Positions 7,664-15,316 of a stretch of 16,466 nt of DNA are shown here, one piece after another. The position numbers and the translations under genes were made by a program. Under the pieces are notes generated by a model. It did no database searches. It worked only from the letters and a program-made list of their open reading frames with translations, and was not told where the DNA came from. Position 1 is the first letter of the stretch. Each line of letters begins with the position of its first letter. Source of the stretch: Bacillota bacterium (GTDB lineage Bacteria > Bacillota > Clostridia > Peptostreptococcales > Natronincolaceae); contig JAEWHG010000046.1 of NCBI GenBank assembly GCA_023387935.1, positions 1 through 16,466 on the forward strand, given 5' to 3'.

Positions 7664-9199
7664 CTATTTGAAAATCAAAGTATTTCCAGTCATTTCAGTT
7701 GGCTTTTCTTGCTCTAAAAGCCCCAACAATGTAGGTGCTATATCCGAAAGACGTCCACCTTCTCTTAATTTTATGTCTCCAGCACCAACTACAATTAAAG
7801 GAACAGGATTTGTTGTATGTGCCGTTATTGGTGTGCCATTCTCTTCATTGATCATATCCTCTGAATTTCCATGATCCGATGTGATTATCGCACTACCACC
7901 TTTTGATATAATCTTATTGATAACTCTACCTAAGCAAGTATCTACTGTTTCTAAAGCTTTTATTACTGCATCCAAGTTACCTGTATGCCCAACCATATCT
8001 GGATTTGCATAATTCGCTATTATTAAATCATATTGATCTTCGTCAATTTTCTCAACTAGTGCATCTGTTAATTCATATGCGCTCATTTCTGGTTTCAAAT
8101 CGTATGTAGCTACTTTTGGTGACTGAATAAGCACTCTATCTTCATTTGGGTTTGGTAATTCTACTCCTCCATTAAAAAAGAAAGTTACATGAGCATATTT
8201 TTCCGTTTCTGCTATCCTCAGTTGGCTAAGTCCTTGTTTACTAATATACTCACCCAATGTATTTGCTAAAGTATGTGGTTCATATGCAATTTTAACACCT
8301 TCTATGGTTTTATCGTAAAGAGTCATAGTAATGTAATCTAATGGCAAATGTCCATATTCTCTTTCAAAACCATCAAAATCAGAGTCAATTAAAGCCCTCG
8401 TTATTTGTCTAGCACGATCTGGTCTAAAGTTGAAGAATATGACACCATCATTTGGCTCTATTTTGTCATAGGTTCCTTGCGAATTTGGTATTACAGTAGG
8501 TAAAACAAACTCATCGTTTTCCCCTAGAGAATATGCACTCTCTACTGCGTTTAGGGCATCCTTAGCAATTCTTCCTTTTCCTAAGACCATAGCATCATAG
8601 GCTAATTTCACCCGATCCCATCTTTTATCTCTGTCCATGGCATAATATCTTCCTGATACTGTAGCGATCCTGCCTATACCAATTTCCTTAATTTTATTCT
8701 CTAGGGCAGAAACAAACTCAATTGCACTTTTAGGCGGTGTATCCCTACCATCTAAAAAGCAATGTATGTAAATCTGATCCAATCCTTCTTTTTTCGCTAG
8801 CTCTATTAGGGCAAATAAATGTTCAATATGGCTATGTACACCACCATCAGAAACTAGGCCCATTAAATGCAGTTTTTTTCCATTGTTTTTCACATATGAA
8901 ATTACATCTAAAAACTTAGGATTTTTATAAAAATCTCCCAACTTAATTTCTCTAGTAATACGAGTAAGTTCTTGATAAACAATTCTACCCGCACCAATGT
9001 TTAAGTGACCTACTTCAGAATTTCCCATTTGGCCCTCTGGCAGACCTACATCTAATCCACTTGCTGCAATTTCAGTACTAGGATAATTATTAACATAACT
9101 ATTGTAATTTGGAAGTTTAGCAGCCTTTACAGCATTTCCAAGCTCACTATTCCTTATTCCGAAGCCGTCTAAAATAATTAGAGCAACAGGCTTTTTCAT
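7664..9199 (-). CDS. gpmI: 2,3-bisphosphoglycerate-independent phosphoglycerate mutase
   Basis: The enzyme interconverts 3- and 2-phosphoglycerate through a phosphoserine intermediate and needs two Mn2+ ions. The 511 residues match the family length. Visible motifs are the first metal ligand in LIILDGFG (Asp11), the nucleophile Ser61 in MGNSEVGHLNIGAGR, HSHIEHL, the DGRDTPP loop, GRYYAMDRDKRWDR, NFRPDRARQ, NYANPDMVGHTG and ITSDHGNSEDM, which supply substrate and metal contacts. The family is distinct from the cofactor-dependent mutase. A GGAAGGAAG site overlaps the tpiA stop; the two genes are 14 bp apart. Confidence 0.98.
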   Translation of the reverse strand: MKKPVALIILDGFGIRNSELGNAVKAAKLPNYNSYVNNYPSTEIAASGLDVGLPEGQMGNSEVGHLNIGAGRIVYQELTRITREIKLGDFYKNPKFLDVISYVKNNGKKLHLMGLVSDGGVHSHIEHLFALIELAKKEGLDQIYIHCFLDGRDTPPKSAIEFVSALENKIKEIGIGRIATVSGRYYAMDRDKRWDRVKLAYDAMVLGKGRIAKDALNAVESAYSLGENDEFVLPTVIPNSQGTYDKIEPNDGVIFFNFRPDRARQITRALIDSDFDGFEREYGHLPLDYITMTLYDKTIEGVKIAYEPHTLANTLGEYISKQGLSQLRIAETEKYAHVTFFFNGGVELPNPNEDRVLIQSPKVATYDLKPEMSAYELTDALVEKIDEDQYDLIIANYANPDMVGHTGNLDAVIKALETVDTCLGRVINKIISKGGSAIITSDHGNSEDMINEENGTPITAHTTNPVPLIVVGAGDIKLREGGRLSDIAPTLLGLLEQEKPTEMTGNTLIFK

Positions 9200-9213
9200 A
9201 TATATCTTCCTTC

Positions 9214-9960
9214 CTAGAAATTAACGATTCCTAAAAACTCTTCTGCTTTTAGGCTAGCTCCACCAACTAAAGCTCCATCAATATCTGTTTCATTCATAAT
9301 TTCAGTTGTATTAGATGCTTTTACACTTCCACCATATTGGATTCTAACTTCTTCAGAAACTTCCTCTCCGTATTTCTCCTCAATTAAAGAACGAATATAT
9401 GCGATTACTTCATTAGCCTCTTTAGATGAAGCAGTTTTCCCTGTTCCAATAGCCCATATTGGCTCATATGCAATCACTACATTTTCTATATCTTTGCTAT
9501 TCATATTTTCAAATGCCGCTAATATTTGTTTTTTAATAACATCAAAAGTGTTGTTATCTTCTCTTTCTACTAAAGTTTCTCCAACACATACGATTGGCTT
9601 CAGACCTTTTTCAATAGCCTTAATAGTTTTCTTGTTAACAGTTTCATCAGTTTCATTAAAATACTGTCTTCTTTCAGAATGACCAATGATTACGTAATCA
9701 ACACCCATGTCGACTAGCATATTTGCTGATATTTCTCCCGTAAAGGCTCCTTCTTCCTCCCAATGCATGTTTTGAGCTCCTAGCTTTAAATTAGATCCCT
9801 CTAGAGCTTTCTTAACTTCATTTAGGACAGTAAAAGGACAACATACAACAACTTCAACATCAGTTTTATTTGCTTCATCTTTTAATTGTTTTACAAGCTC
9901 CAATGCTTCAGTAGTTACTTTATGCATCTTCCAGTTACCTGCTATAATCGGTTTACGCAT
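9214..9960 (-). CDS. tpiA: Triosephosphate isomerase
   Basis: The enzyme interconverts dihydroxyacetone phosphate and glyceraldehyde-3-phosphate. The 248-residue TIM barrel carries the catalytic set Lys11 (in GNWKMHK), His94 (in IIGHSERR) and Glu166 (in AYEPIWAIGTG), the flexible loop directly after it (GTGKTAS), and the phosphate-binding GGSVK and GALVGGASL segments. GAGGTG lies six bases upstream of the ATG. It sits 15 bp after pgk, so it is translated from the same mRNA. Confidence 0.99.
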   Translation of the reverse strand: MRKPIIAGNWKMHKVTTEALELVKQLKDEANKTDVEVVVCCPFTVLNEVKKALEGSNLKLGAQNMHWEEEGAFTGEISANMLVDMGVDYVIIGHSERRQYFNETDETVNKKTIKAIEKGLKPIVCVGETLVEREDNNTFDVIKKQILAAFENMNSKDIENVVIAYEPIWAIGTGKTASSKEANEVIAYIRSLIEEKYGEEVSEEVRIQYGGSVKASNTTEIMNETDIDGALVGGASLKAEEFLGIVNF

Positions 9961-9975
9961 ATTCTACACCTCGCC

Positions 9976-11169
9976 TTATTTGTTTTCTAATACATCTATT
10001 CCTGGTAATATTTTACCCTCTAAAAATTCTAGTGAAGCTCCTCCACCTGTAGAAATATGAGTCATCTTATCTGCATATCCTAACTGTTCAACAGCAGCAG
10101 CACTATCTCCACCGCCAATGATTGTAGTTGCTCCGCTATTAGCTAATGCTTTTGCAACTTCCTTAGTTCCCTTAGCAAAAGCTGGCATTTCAAATACGCC
10201 CATTGGTCCATTCCAAATGATAGTCTTTGCTTTTTCTATTTTTTGTGCAAATAATTCTCTAGTCTTTTCACCTATATCTAATCCCATAGTTTCTGATGGA
10301 ATGCTATTACTATTTACAATCCAGTGCTCTGCCTCAGCAGCAAATTCTTTTGCAACAACTGTGTCTACTGGAAGTAATAAATCTACATTTTTTTCTTTTG
10401 CTTTTGCAATTAGACTAGAAGCTAAATCTACTTTATCCTCTTCTAGTAAGGATTTTCCTACATCATAGCCTTGAGCTTTAAAGAAGGTATAAGCCATTCC
10501 GCCACCAATTATTAATGCATCTACTTTTTCAATTAAATTTTCAATAACCCCAATTTTATCTGAAACCTTAGCTCCTCCTAAAATTGCAACAAAAGGTCTT
10601 TCTGGGGCTTCTAATGCTTTTCCCATAAAACCGACTTCTTTCTCTATTAAATAACCCATAGCAGAAGGTAGGAATGATGCAACTCCAGCAGTTGAAGAAT
10701 GGGCTCTATGAGCTGTACCAAAAGCATCATTTATATAAATATCTCCTAAGGAAGCTAGTTCCTTTGAAAAAGCTTCATCATTTTTTTCTTCTTCCTTACG
10801 GTAACGTACGTTTTGAAGTAATAAAACCTCTCCCTCTTTTAATTCAGATGCTAGTTTTTTAGTAATTTCTCCAACTACCATATCATCATCTGCAAATTTT
10901 ACTTCTTTTCCAATTAGCTCTGAAATCCTTTTTGATATAGGCGCTAATGAATACTTAGGGTTCGGCTCTCCATTCGGTCTACCTAAGTGAGACATTAATA
11001 TTACAGCGCCACCTTTATTAAGTATGTACTCTACAGTCGGCATAGCAGCCCTAATTCTTATGTCGTCCGTAATATTTCCTTCCTTATCCATAGGAACATT
11101 AAAATCACATCTTACCAATACTTTCTTACCTTGAACTTCTAGGTCCTCTAAAGTTTTTTTTCTAAGCAT
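9976..11169 (-). CDS. pgk: Phosphoglycerate kinase
   Basis: The kinase transfers phosphate from 1,3-bisphosphoglycerate to ADP, the first ATP-yielding step of glycolysis. The 397 residues show the N-terminal substrate domain with VRCDFNVPMD, MSHLGRPNG and the FGTAHRAHSS segment, the hinge region, and the C-terminal nucleotide domain with LGGAKVSDK, WNGPMGVFE and the GGGDSAAA loop near 353. AAGGAGG lies 11 bases before the ATG, a little far but strong. Codons 3-6 contain a run of eight A. The gene follows gap after 375 bp of non-coding DNA, far more than any other gap in this operon, and that interval may give pgk its own control. Confidence 0.99.
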   Translation of the reverse strand: MLRKKTLEDLEVQGKKVLVRCDFNVPMDKEGNITDDIRIRAAMPTVEYILNKGGAVILMSHLGRPNGEPNPKYSLAPISKRISELIGKEVKFADDDMVVGEITKKLASELKEGEVLLLQNVRYRKEEEKNDEAFSKELASLGDIYINDAFGTAHRAHSSTAGVASFLPSAMGYLIEKEVGFMGKALEAPERPFVAILGGAKVSDKIGVIENLIEKVDALIIGGGMAYTFFKAQGYDVGKSLLEEDKVDLASSLIAKAKEKNVDLLLPVDTVVAKEFAAEAEHWIVNSNSIPSETMGLDIGEKTRELFAQKIEKAKTIIWNGPMGVFEMPAFAKGTKEVAKALANSGATTIIGGGDSAAAVEQLGYADKMTHISTGGGASLEFLEGKILPGIDVLENK

Positions 11170-11217
11170 TTACACCTATACCTCCTTGGAAAAATAAAAT
11201 TTGTTCGTTTAATCTCA

Positions 11218-11329
11218 CAAATTTTATGTCGCACTCAATTTTAAACAAAACTTAAAATTTCAAGTGCTTAAAATAAAATTTGTGTCACACTCGATTTTAG
11301 GAAAAACTTAAAATCTCAAGTGCTTAAAA
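11218..11329 (-). repeat. Two tandem 56-bp stem-loop repeats in the pgk leader
   Basis: Copies at 11329-11274 and 11273-11218 match at 47 of 56 positions. Each begins TTTTAAGCACTTGA and folds as GCACTTG/YGAGTGY plus ATTTTA/TAAAAT with a two-base bulge and a nine-base loop. Two of the nine differences change the 3' strand of the stem (C/T at unit position 37, T/C at 43), and both keep pairing by exchanging G-C and G-U; three others fall in the loop. A conserved YGACAYAAA follows the stem. Confidence 0.85.
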
Positions 11330-11453
11330 GAAATATTTAATTAGTATATAATATTAAACAAATAGTATATGTTATTTATATGTATATGTTACCATATTTT
11401 TTGGAAAAATTAAATCCTTGAACACAATATTTAATATACTTTTTTATAGAATA

Positions 11454-11486
11454 GGAAAGTATATACTATAGCAATATATACTTTCC
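11454..11486 (-). other. 12-bp hairpin downstream of gap
   Basis: GGAAAGTATATA and TATATACTTTCC form a perfect 12-bp stem around a nine-base loop, about 60 bp after the gap stop. No U-run follows on the minus strand, so a processing or 3'-end stabilising site is as likely as a terminator. Confidence 0.6.
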
Positions 11487-11544
11487 CTAAATTCATTCTA
11501 TCAATGATCTTATTAAATTATAATAGAATTTAAATGAGTATTTC

Positions 11545-12555
11545 TTATAAGCCTTTATTTACTATATAAGTAACTAAATCAACTACCCTAGCTGAATAAC
11601 CCCATTCATTATCGTACCACGCTAATACCTTTACCATAGTCCCCTCCATTGTCATTGTGCTTAGCCCGTCTATTATTGTTGAATGAGGGTCTTGCTTATA
11701 ATCAACAGAAACTAAAGGCTCGTCAGAGTACTCTAATATACCCTTTAGGCTACCTTTTGCAGCTTCCTTAAATAATTTATTTACTTCTTCTTTATCTACT
11801 TCTTTTTCAAGTTCTAATACTAAATCTACTACAGATACTGTCGGTGTAGGAACTCTCATAGCCATACCACTTAGCTTACCCTTTAATTGAGGAAGTACTA
11901 AGGCAACCGCTTCTGCCGCACCTGTAGTTGTCGGTATAATTGATTCTCCTGCTGCTCTTGCCCTTCTTAAATCACTATGAGGTAGATCTAATATTTTTTG
12001 ATCGTTTGTATAAGCATGTATTGTAGTCATTAGCCCTTTTTTAATAGTAAAATTTTCATCCAATACCTTTGCTAAAGGTGCAATACAGTTCGTTGTACAA
12101 GAAGCATTCGAAATTACATTGTGATTATCAGGATCATACTTTTCCTCATTTACACCCATAACGATTGTAATATCTTCGTCCTTAGCAGGTGAAGTAATAA
12201 TTACTTTTTTAGCACCTGCTGTTATATGTTTTGAAGCATCTTTTTTACTTCTAAAGATACCTGTTGATTCTATAACTATATCTACGCCTAATTCTCCCCA
12301 AGGTAATTTTTCTGGGTCCTTTTCTGCAAAGATCTTAATTTCCTTTCCATTCACTATGATTACATCTTCTTTATAATCCACTTCTCCATTAAATTTTCCA
12401 AATAAGCTATCATACTTTAATAAATGCGCTAATGTTTTGGGATCTGTTAAATCATTAATAGCTACAATTTCCCAATCCTTTTTTACTTCATTAGCTATTT
12501 TAAATACATTTCTTCCAATTCTTCCAAAACCGTTTATTGCTACTTTAATACTCAT
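11545..12555 (-). CDS. gap: Glyceraldehyde-3-phosphate dehydrogenase, NAD-dependent (glycolytic)
   Basis: The enzyme oxidises and phosphorylates glyceraldehyde-3-phosphate to 1,3-bisphosphoglycerate. The 336-residue product has the nucleotide-binding INGFGRIGRN (8-16), Asp35 in AINDLTD (the residue that favours NAD+ over NADP+), the active-site SNASCTTNC with Cys153, His180 in TIHAYTNDQ, and the PTTTGAAEAV and WYDNEWGY segments. The frame is open to 12570, but the start MSIK at 12555 is chosen because GGGAGG lies seven bases upstream of it; the upstream ATG has no such site. It directly follows cggR (20 bp), as in Bacillus, which points to the glycolytic GapA rather than the gluconeogenic enzyme. 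Confidence 0.98.
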   Translation of the reverse strand: MSIKVAINGFGRIGRNVFKIANEVKKDWEIVAINDLTDPKTLAHLLKYDSLFGKFNGEVDYKEDVIIVNGKEIKIFAEKDPEKLPWGELGVDIVIESTGIFRSKKDASKHITAGAKKVIITSPAKDEDITIVMGVNEEKYDPDNHNVISNASCTTNCIAPLAKVLDENFTIKKGLMTTIHAYTNDQKILDLPHSDLRRARAAGESIIPTTTGAAEAVALVLPQLKGKLSGMAMRVPTPTVSVVDLVLELEKEVDKEEVNKLFKEAAKGSLKGILEYSDEPLVSVDYKQDPHSTIIDGLSTMTMEGTMVKVLAWYDNEWGYSARVVDLVTYIVNKGL

Positions 12556-12575
12556 AATATAACCTCCCATAATTT

Positions 12576-13598
12576 TTAAAATTTTTCTAATATTTTTGTG
12601 GCAGCAGCTTCATCTGTTACCAATATTATAGATTTTCTCAAGCTTGTAATTGCAAGTATGGCTTCTGCCTTATTAGAACCGCCTGCAATCCCTATTGAAT
12701 TAGGAACTTTTTGAAAATCTTCAAAACTAATTCCTATTGTCTTTGTTTCATGAACGATATTGCCTTCTCGATCAAAATAATAACCGAAGGCTTCAGAAAC
12801 AGCTTCTTCATTTTCAAGCTTTTCTATTATTTCCTTAGGAAGATCACGTCTCTTTGCCATAGTATCTGCTCTTCCTATCCCAAATATTAACAAATCTACG
12901 GATTTTATACTTTCAACTACTCGTTTAATTTCACGATCTTGCAAGAGTATTTCCATAGTTTTATTGCTTAATGTATCCGATGCATGTAGTAGCTCATAGC
13001 TTCCATTTAATCTACTTGCCATGTTTGCTGCTATGGTATTTGCTTGAGTCTCAACATGCTTTCCAAGACCTCCCCTAGCAGGAACAATTTTTATATTTTG
13101 CTTTTTAGTATGCTGTGTTATTTCTTTAGAAACAGCCGCCATAGTATTGCCACCTGTGATACCTATTTTTACATCATTAGTTGCAAATTGTTCGATTAGC
13201 TTTGCTGCTGCTTTACCCAAATCATTTAACACTAATTCATCATTATCTACATTCCCTGGTACCACTATTACTTTACTTATTCCCAACTTTTCTCTAAGTC
13301 TTTCTTGAATTTCATCAATTCCACGTATAGAATATATGAATTCTTTTAGTTCCTCTACTACAGTTTTGCCCTCATATGTAATAGTCATACCTGCTGGCTC
13401 TATATCTACCAATCCCTGATTTCGCAAAATATCTACTTCGCTTCTTATTATGCGTTCACCTATGGATAACTTAGTAGCTAAATTTCTTCTTCCTATAGGC
13501 TGCATCATACATATGTTTCTAAGAATGTTATATCTTTTCTCTATCATTGGCAGAATTTCTGGTGCAATTTTTCTCTGAAGATCAATAATTTCTTTCAC
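12576..13598 (-). CDS. cggR: Central glycolytic genes regulator CggR (SorC family repressor)
   Basis: CggR represses the gap operon; in Bacillus subtilis it is released by fructose-1,6-bisphosphate. The 340-residue product has an N-terminal winged helix-turn-helix (about 20-90; RNLATKLSIGERIIRSEVDIL) and a C-terminal sugar-phosphate-binding domain of the SorC type, with ITGGNTMAAV near 150, a PARGGLGKHVETQANTIAANMA segment, and the FGIGRAD and GIAGGSNKAEAI motifs. The start is a GTG at 13598, six bases after AGGGGGG. The first-gene position, the gap gene 20 bp downstream and a matching operator in its leader make the assignment firm. Effector identity is inferred from relatives. Confidence 0.95.
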   Translation of the reverse strand: MKEIIDLQRKIAPEILPMIEKRYNILRNICMMQPIGRRNLATKLSIGERIIRSEVDILRNQGLVDIEPAGMTITYEGKTVVEELKEFIYSIRGIDEIQERLREKLGISKVIVVPGNVDNDELVLNDLGKAAAKLIEQFATNDVKIGITGGNTMAAVSKEITQHTKKQNIKIVPARGGLGKHVETQANTIAANMASRLNGSYELLHASDTLSNKTMEILLQDREIKRVVESIKSVDLLIFGIGRADTMAKRRDLPKEIIEKLENEEAVSEAFGYYFDREGNIVHETKTIGISFEDFQKVPNSIGIAGGSNKAEAILAITSLRKSIILVTDEAAATKILEKF

Positions 13599-13621
13599 GA
13601 ACTACCCCCCTTCGCAATTGG

Positions 13622-13657
13622 GACTATTTTAGTCCCCGTTGTGCAATTTATGTCCCG
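13622..13657 (-). promoter_or_regulatory. CggR operator (two direct half-sites)
   Basis: The minus strand reads CGGGAC-N6-TGCA-N4-GGGGAC-N6-AGTC. This has exactly the spacing of the published B. subtilis CggR operator as I recall it (CGGGAC-N6-TGTC-N4, repeated). The downstream half also forms a perfect inverted repeat, GGGACTA-AAA-TAGTCCC (13636-13620). The site begins just after the expected transcription start, so bound CggR would block elongation as in Bacillus. Confidence 0.9.
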
Positions 13658-13667
13658 TTATATTTAT

Positions 13668-13696
13668 ATTATACACTAACAGTAAAATACTAGCAA
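13668..13696 (-). promoter_or_regulatory. Sigma-A promoter of the cggR-gap-pgk-tpiA-gpmI-eno operon
   Basis: TTGCTA (13696-13691, 4 of 6) and a perfect TATAAT (13673-13668) are 17 bp apart. Transcription would start about 13661, a few bases before the CggR operator. Confidence 0.85.
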
Positions 13697-13720
13697 CTAT
13701 TCTAGCGATAAATTTTATAT

Positions 13721-13772
13721 AAAAAACCTAGAACAATTATTCCTATTGTAATAGGATTTTAATCATTCTAGG
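13721..13772 (-). terminator. Rho-independent terminator of rpoN
   Basis: An outer 7-bp stem CCTAGAA/TTCTAGG continues through six more pairs (two of them G-U) and, after a small internal loop, an inner TCCTAT/ATAGGA stem with a TACA loop; six U follow. It lies 14 bp after the rpoN stop and separates rpoN from the glycolytic operon. Confidence 0.93.
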
Positions 13773-13785
13773 TCCATGGATTTAT

Positions 13786-15174
13786 TTAATATCTTTTCCT
13801 TTTGGAAGACGATAATATACCCATCTCGTCTCTATACTTAGCTACAGTTCTTCTTGATATACTAATGCCTTTTAAAGCTAACTTATCAACTATTTTATCA
13901 TCACTTAAAGGCTTTTTAGGATTTTCTTCATTAATTATATCTTGAATAAAGCTTTTTATGCTCTCAGATGAAATACCTACACCTTGAGCTCCTTCAACTC
14001 CACCCGAGAAAAAGTATTTTAATTCAAATGTTCCAAGAGGAGTTTCCATATATTTTCCATTCGTAGCTCTACTTACCGTTGACTCATGGACATCAATCTC
14101 ATCTGCAATTTCCTTTAATGTCATTGGAACTAAATACTTTTTACCTCTATCAAAAAAAGCTTTCTGCTTTCTTACTACAACTTCTGCCACTTTATAAATC
14201 GTTTGTTTTCTTTGATCAATGCTTCTGATTAACCAAGCAGCAGAGTTAAATTGATTATTTAAAAATTTAACAACATCTGAATTTTCATCACCAGACATTA
14301 TCATATTTTTGTAGTCTTCTCTAATTCTTAATTGTGGTCCGCTGGAATCATTCGTCATTATAACATATTCATTATCTATTTTTTTAACTACAACATCTGG
14401 CGTTATATATCTATTGAGATTTGTTGCAAACATTCTACCCGGTTTTGGATCAAGAGTCTTTATGAAATCACAGTATTCTTGAATTTGTTCAATACTAACG
14501 CCTAATTGTTTCGCTATATATGGAAATTTATTTGAAGCTATTTCAGGAAGATAATCTTCGATCAGTGTATAAAGCTTTTCATCATCTATCTCTAAAAATC
14601 GAAGCTGCAACATCAAACATTCTTCTATATTTCTAGCACCTATACCAGGTGGATCAAAGGTCTGAATTACTTGTAAAATACTTTCTACTGTATTATCTTC
14701 TTCTTTAAAATAATCAGCAATTTCTTTAACAGTAACTGTCAAATACCCTCTATCATCTAAACTATTTATGATATATTCTCCAATTTCAAAATGTTTTTTA
14801 TCCAACAATGTTAAATGGTATTGGAATAGGAGATATTCCTGCAATGAGGATTCCTTAGAAATAATATTTTCATAATTAAAATCATTTTCTTCATTATAAT
14901 AACTGTCCTTTGTGTACGAATAGTTATTAAAATCTTCAATATATTCTTTCCAATTAATCTCTTTAATTTTATCTTCCTTAGATTTTAAATCAGATACTTC
15001 TAAGCCTTCTTTCTCCACGTTTGCTTCCAATACAGGATTTTTATCTAATTGATCAGCAATAAATTCATCTAACTCCAGTGAATTAAACTGTAAAATTTGA
15101 ATTGCCTGTTGTAACTGAGGAGTCATAATTAATTTTTGAGATTGCTCTAACTGCAGGTTAAATCCCATTTTCAT
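13786..15174 (-). CDS. rpoN: RNA polymerase sigma-54 factor
   Basis: Sigma-54 directs RNA polymerase to -24/-12 promoters that open only with an ATP-driven activator. The 462-residue product has region I (MGFNLQLEQSQKLIMTPQLQQAIQILQ), which contacts activators, an acidic region II (about 60-110), the core-binding domain (about 120-300), a helix-turn-helix near 335-365 (LKEIADEIDVHESTVSRATNGKY) and the RpoN box SRRTVAKYRD (about 440-449), which reads the -24 element. The usual first Ala of the box (ARRTVAKYR) is Ser here, also seen in relatives as far as I recall. The frame reaches a GTG at 15183, but that overlaps the AAGAAGGG site, so ATG at 15174 (eight bases downstream) is chosen. rpoN beside cggR-gap is a familiar clostridial arrangement, inferred from memory. 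Confidence 0.97.
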   Translation of the reverse strand: MKMGFNLQLEQSQKLIMTPQLQQAIQILQFNSLELDEFIADQLDKNPVLEANVEKEGLEVSDLKSKEDKIKEINWKEYIEDFNNYSYTKDSYYNEENDFNYENIISKESSLQEYLLFQYHLTLLDKKHFEIGEYIINSLDDRGYLTVTVKEIADYFKEEDNTVESILQVIQTFDPPGIGARNIEECLMLQLRFLEIDDEKLYTLIEDYLPEIASNKFPYIAKQLGVSIEQIQEYCDFIKTLDPKPGRMFATNLNRYITPDVVVKKIDNEYVIMTNDSSGPQLRIREDYKNMIMSGDENSDVVKFLNNQFNSAAWLIRSIDQRKQTIYKVAEVVVRKQKAFFDRGKKYLVPMTLKEIADEIDVHESTVSRATNGKYMETPLGTFELKYFFSGGVEGAQGVGISSESIKSFIQDIINEENPKKPLSDDKIVDKLALKGISISRRTVAKYRDEMGILSSSKRKRY

Positions 15175-15187
15175 ATAAATCACCCTT

Positions 15188-15203
15188 CTTAAGAATTCTT
15201 AAG
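15188..15203. promoter_or_regulatory. Perfect 16-bp palindrome in the rpoN leader
   Basis: CTTAAGAATTCTTAAG is its own reverse complement. It lies between the rpoN transcription start and the ribosome binding site and shares its last bases with that site, so it could be an operator or weakly hide the site in RNA. It is AT-rich and may also be chance. Confidence 0.4.
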
Positions 15204-15218
15204 ATTTATTATATTACC

Positions 15219-15227
15219 ATTATACCA
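15219..15227 (-). promoter_or_regulatory. Extended -10 promoter of rpoN
   Basis: TGG-TATAAT is a perfect extended -10 element. The -35 position (about 15247-15242, TTTCTT) is poor, as is common with extended -10 promoters. The leader would be about 35-40 bases. Confidence 0.75.
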
Positions 15228-15271
15228 TTTATCTGTGACTTAAGAAAGTATTTTTAAATTTTTAATAAATT

Positions 15272-15287
15272 TGGCATGTAAATTGCA
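15272..15287 (+). promoter_or_regulatory. Sigma-54 (-24/-12) promoter on the plus strand
   Basis: TGGCATG-TAAA-TTGCA matches the consensus TGGCACG-N4-TTGC(A/T) at 11 of 12 fixed positions with exact spacing. Transcription would start near 15298 and run away from rpoN, through the stem-loop at 15317-15390 and antisense into the 3' end of the permease gene. No plus-strand coding region follows. Confidence 0.6.
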
Positions 15288-15290
15288 TGA

Positions 15291-15312
15291 CTTTGTATAC
15301 GTGTATACAAAG
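15291..15312. promoter_or_regulatory. 22-bp inverted repeat, possible operator
   Basis: Ten-base arms CTTTGTATAC and GTATACAAAG flank a GT centre. It spans the start point predicted for the sigma-54 promoter. The TGTATAC core looks like a repressor operator of the GntR or LacI kind, but no regulator can be named. Confidence 0.5.
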
Positions 15313-15316
15313 AACA

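Larger units (their letters stand above)
11170..11544 (-). other. 375-bp non-coding interval between gap and pgk
   Basis: Very AT-rich interval with no open frame. In transcription order it holds a 12-bp hairpin (11486-11454), an A/T stretch with possible but unconvincing -10 elements, two tandem 56-bp stem-loop repeats (11329-11218) with a partial third tail, ACAAATTTTATTTT (11204-11191; also at 11283-11270), and the pgk ribosome binding site. No clear intrinsic terminator and no -35/-10 pair of good quality were seen. Confidence 0.8.

Noticed and set aside
11154..11161. The run of eight A near the pgk start as a programmed frameshift site.
   Set aside because: The frame is intact and the AGA AAA AAA ACT codons encode conserved Arg-Lys-Lys-Thr; AT-rich genomes often have such runs.
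11494..11530. ATTCTAT/ATAGAAT inverted repeat near the gap stop.
   Set aside because: Short AT-only arms with a long loop are expected by chance in such AT-rich DNA.
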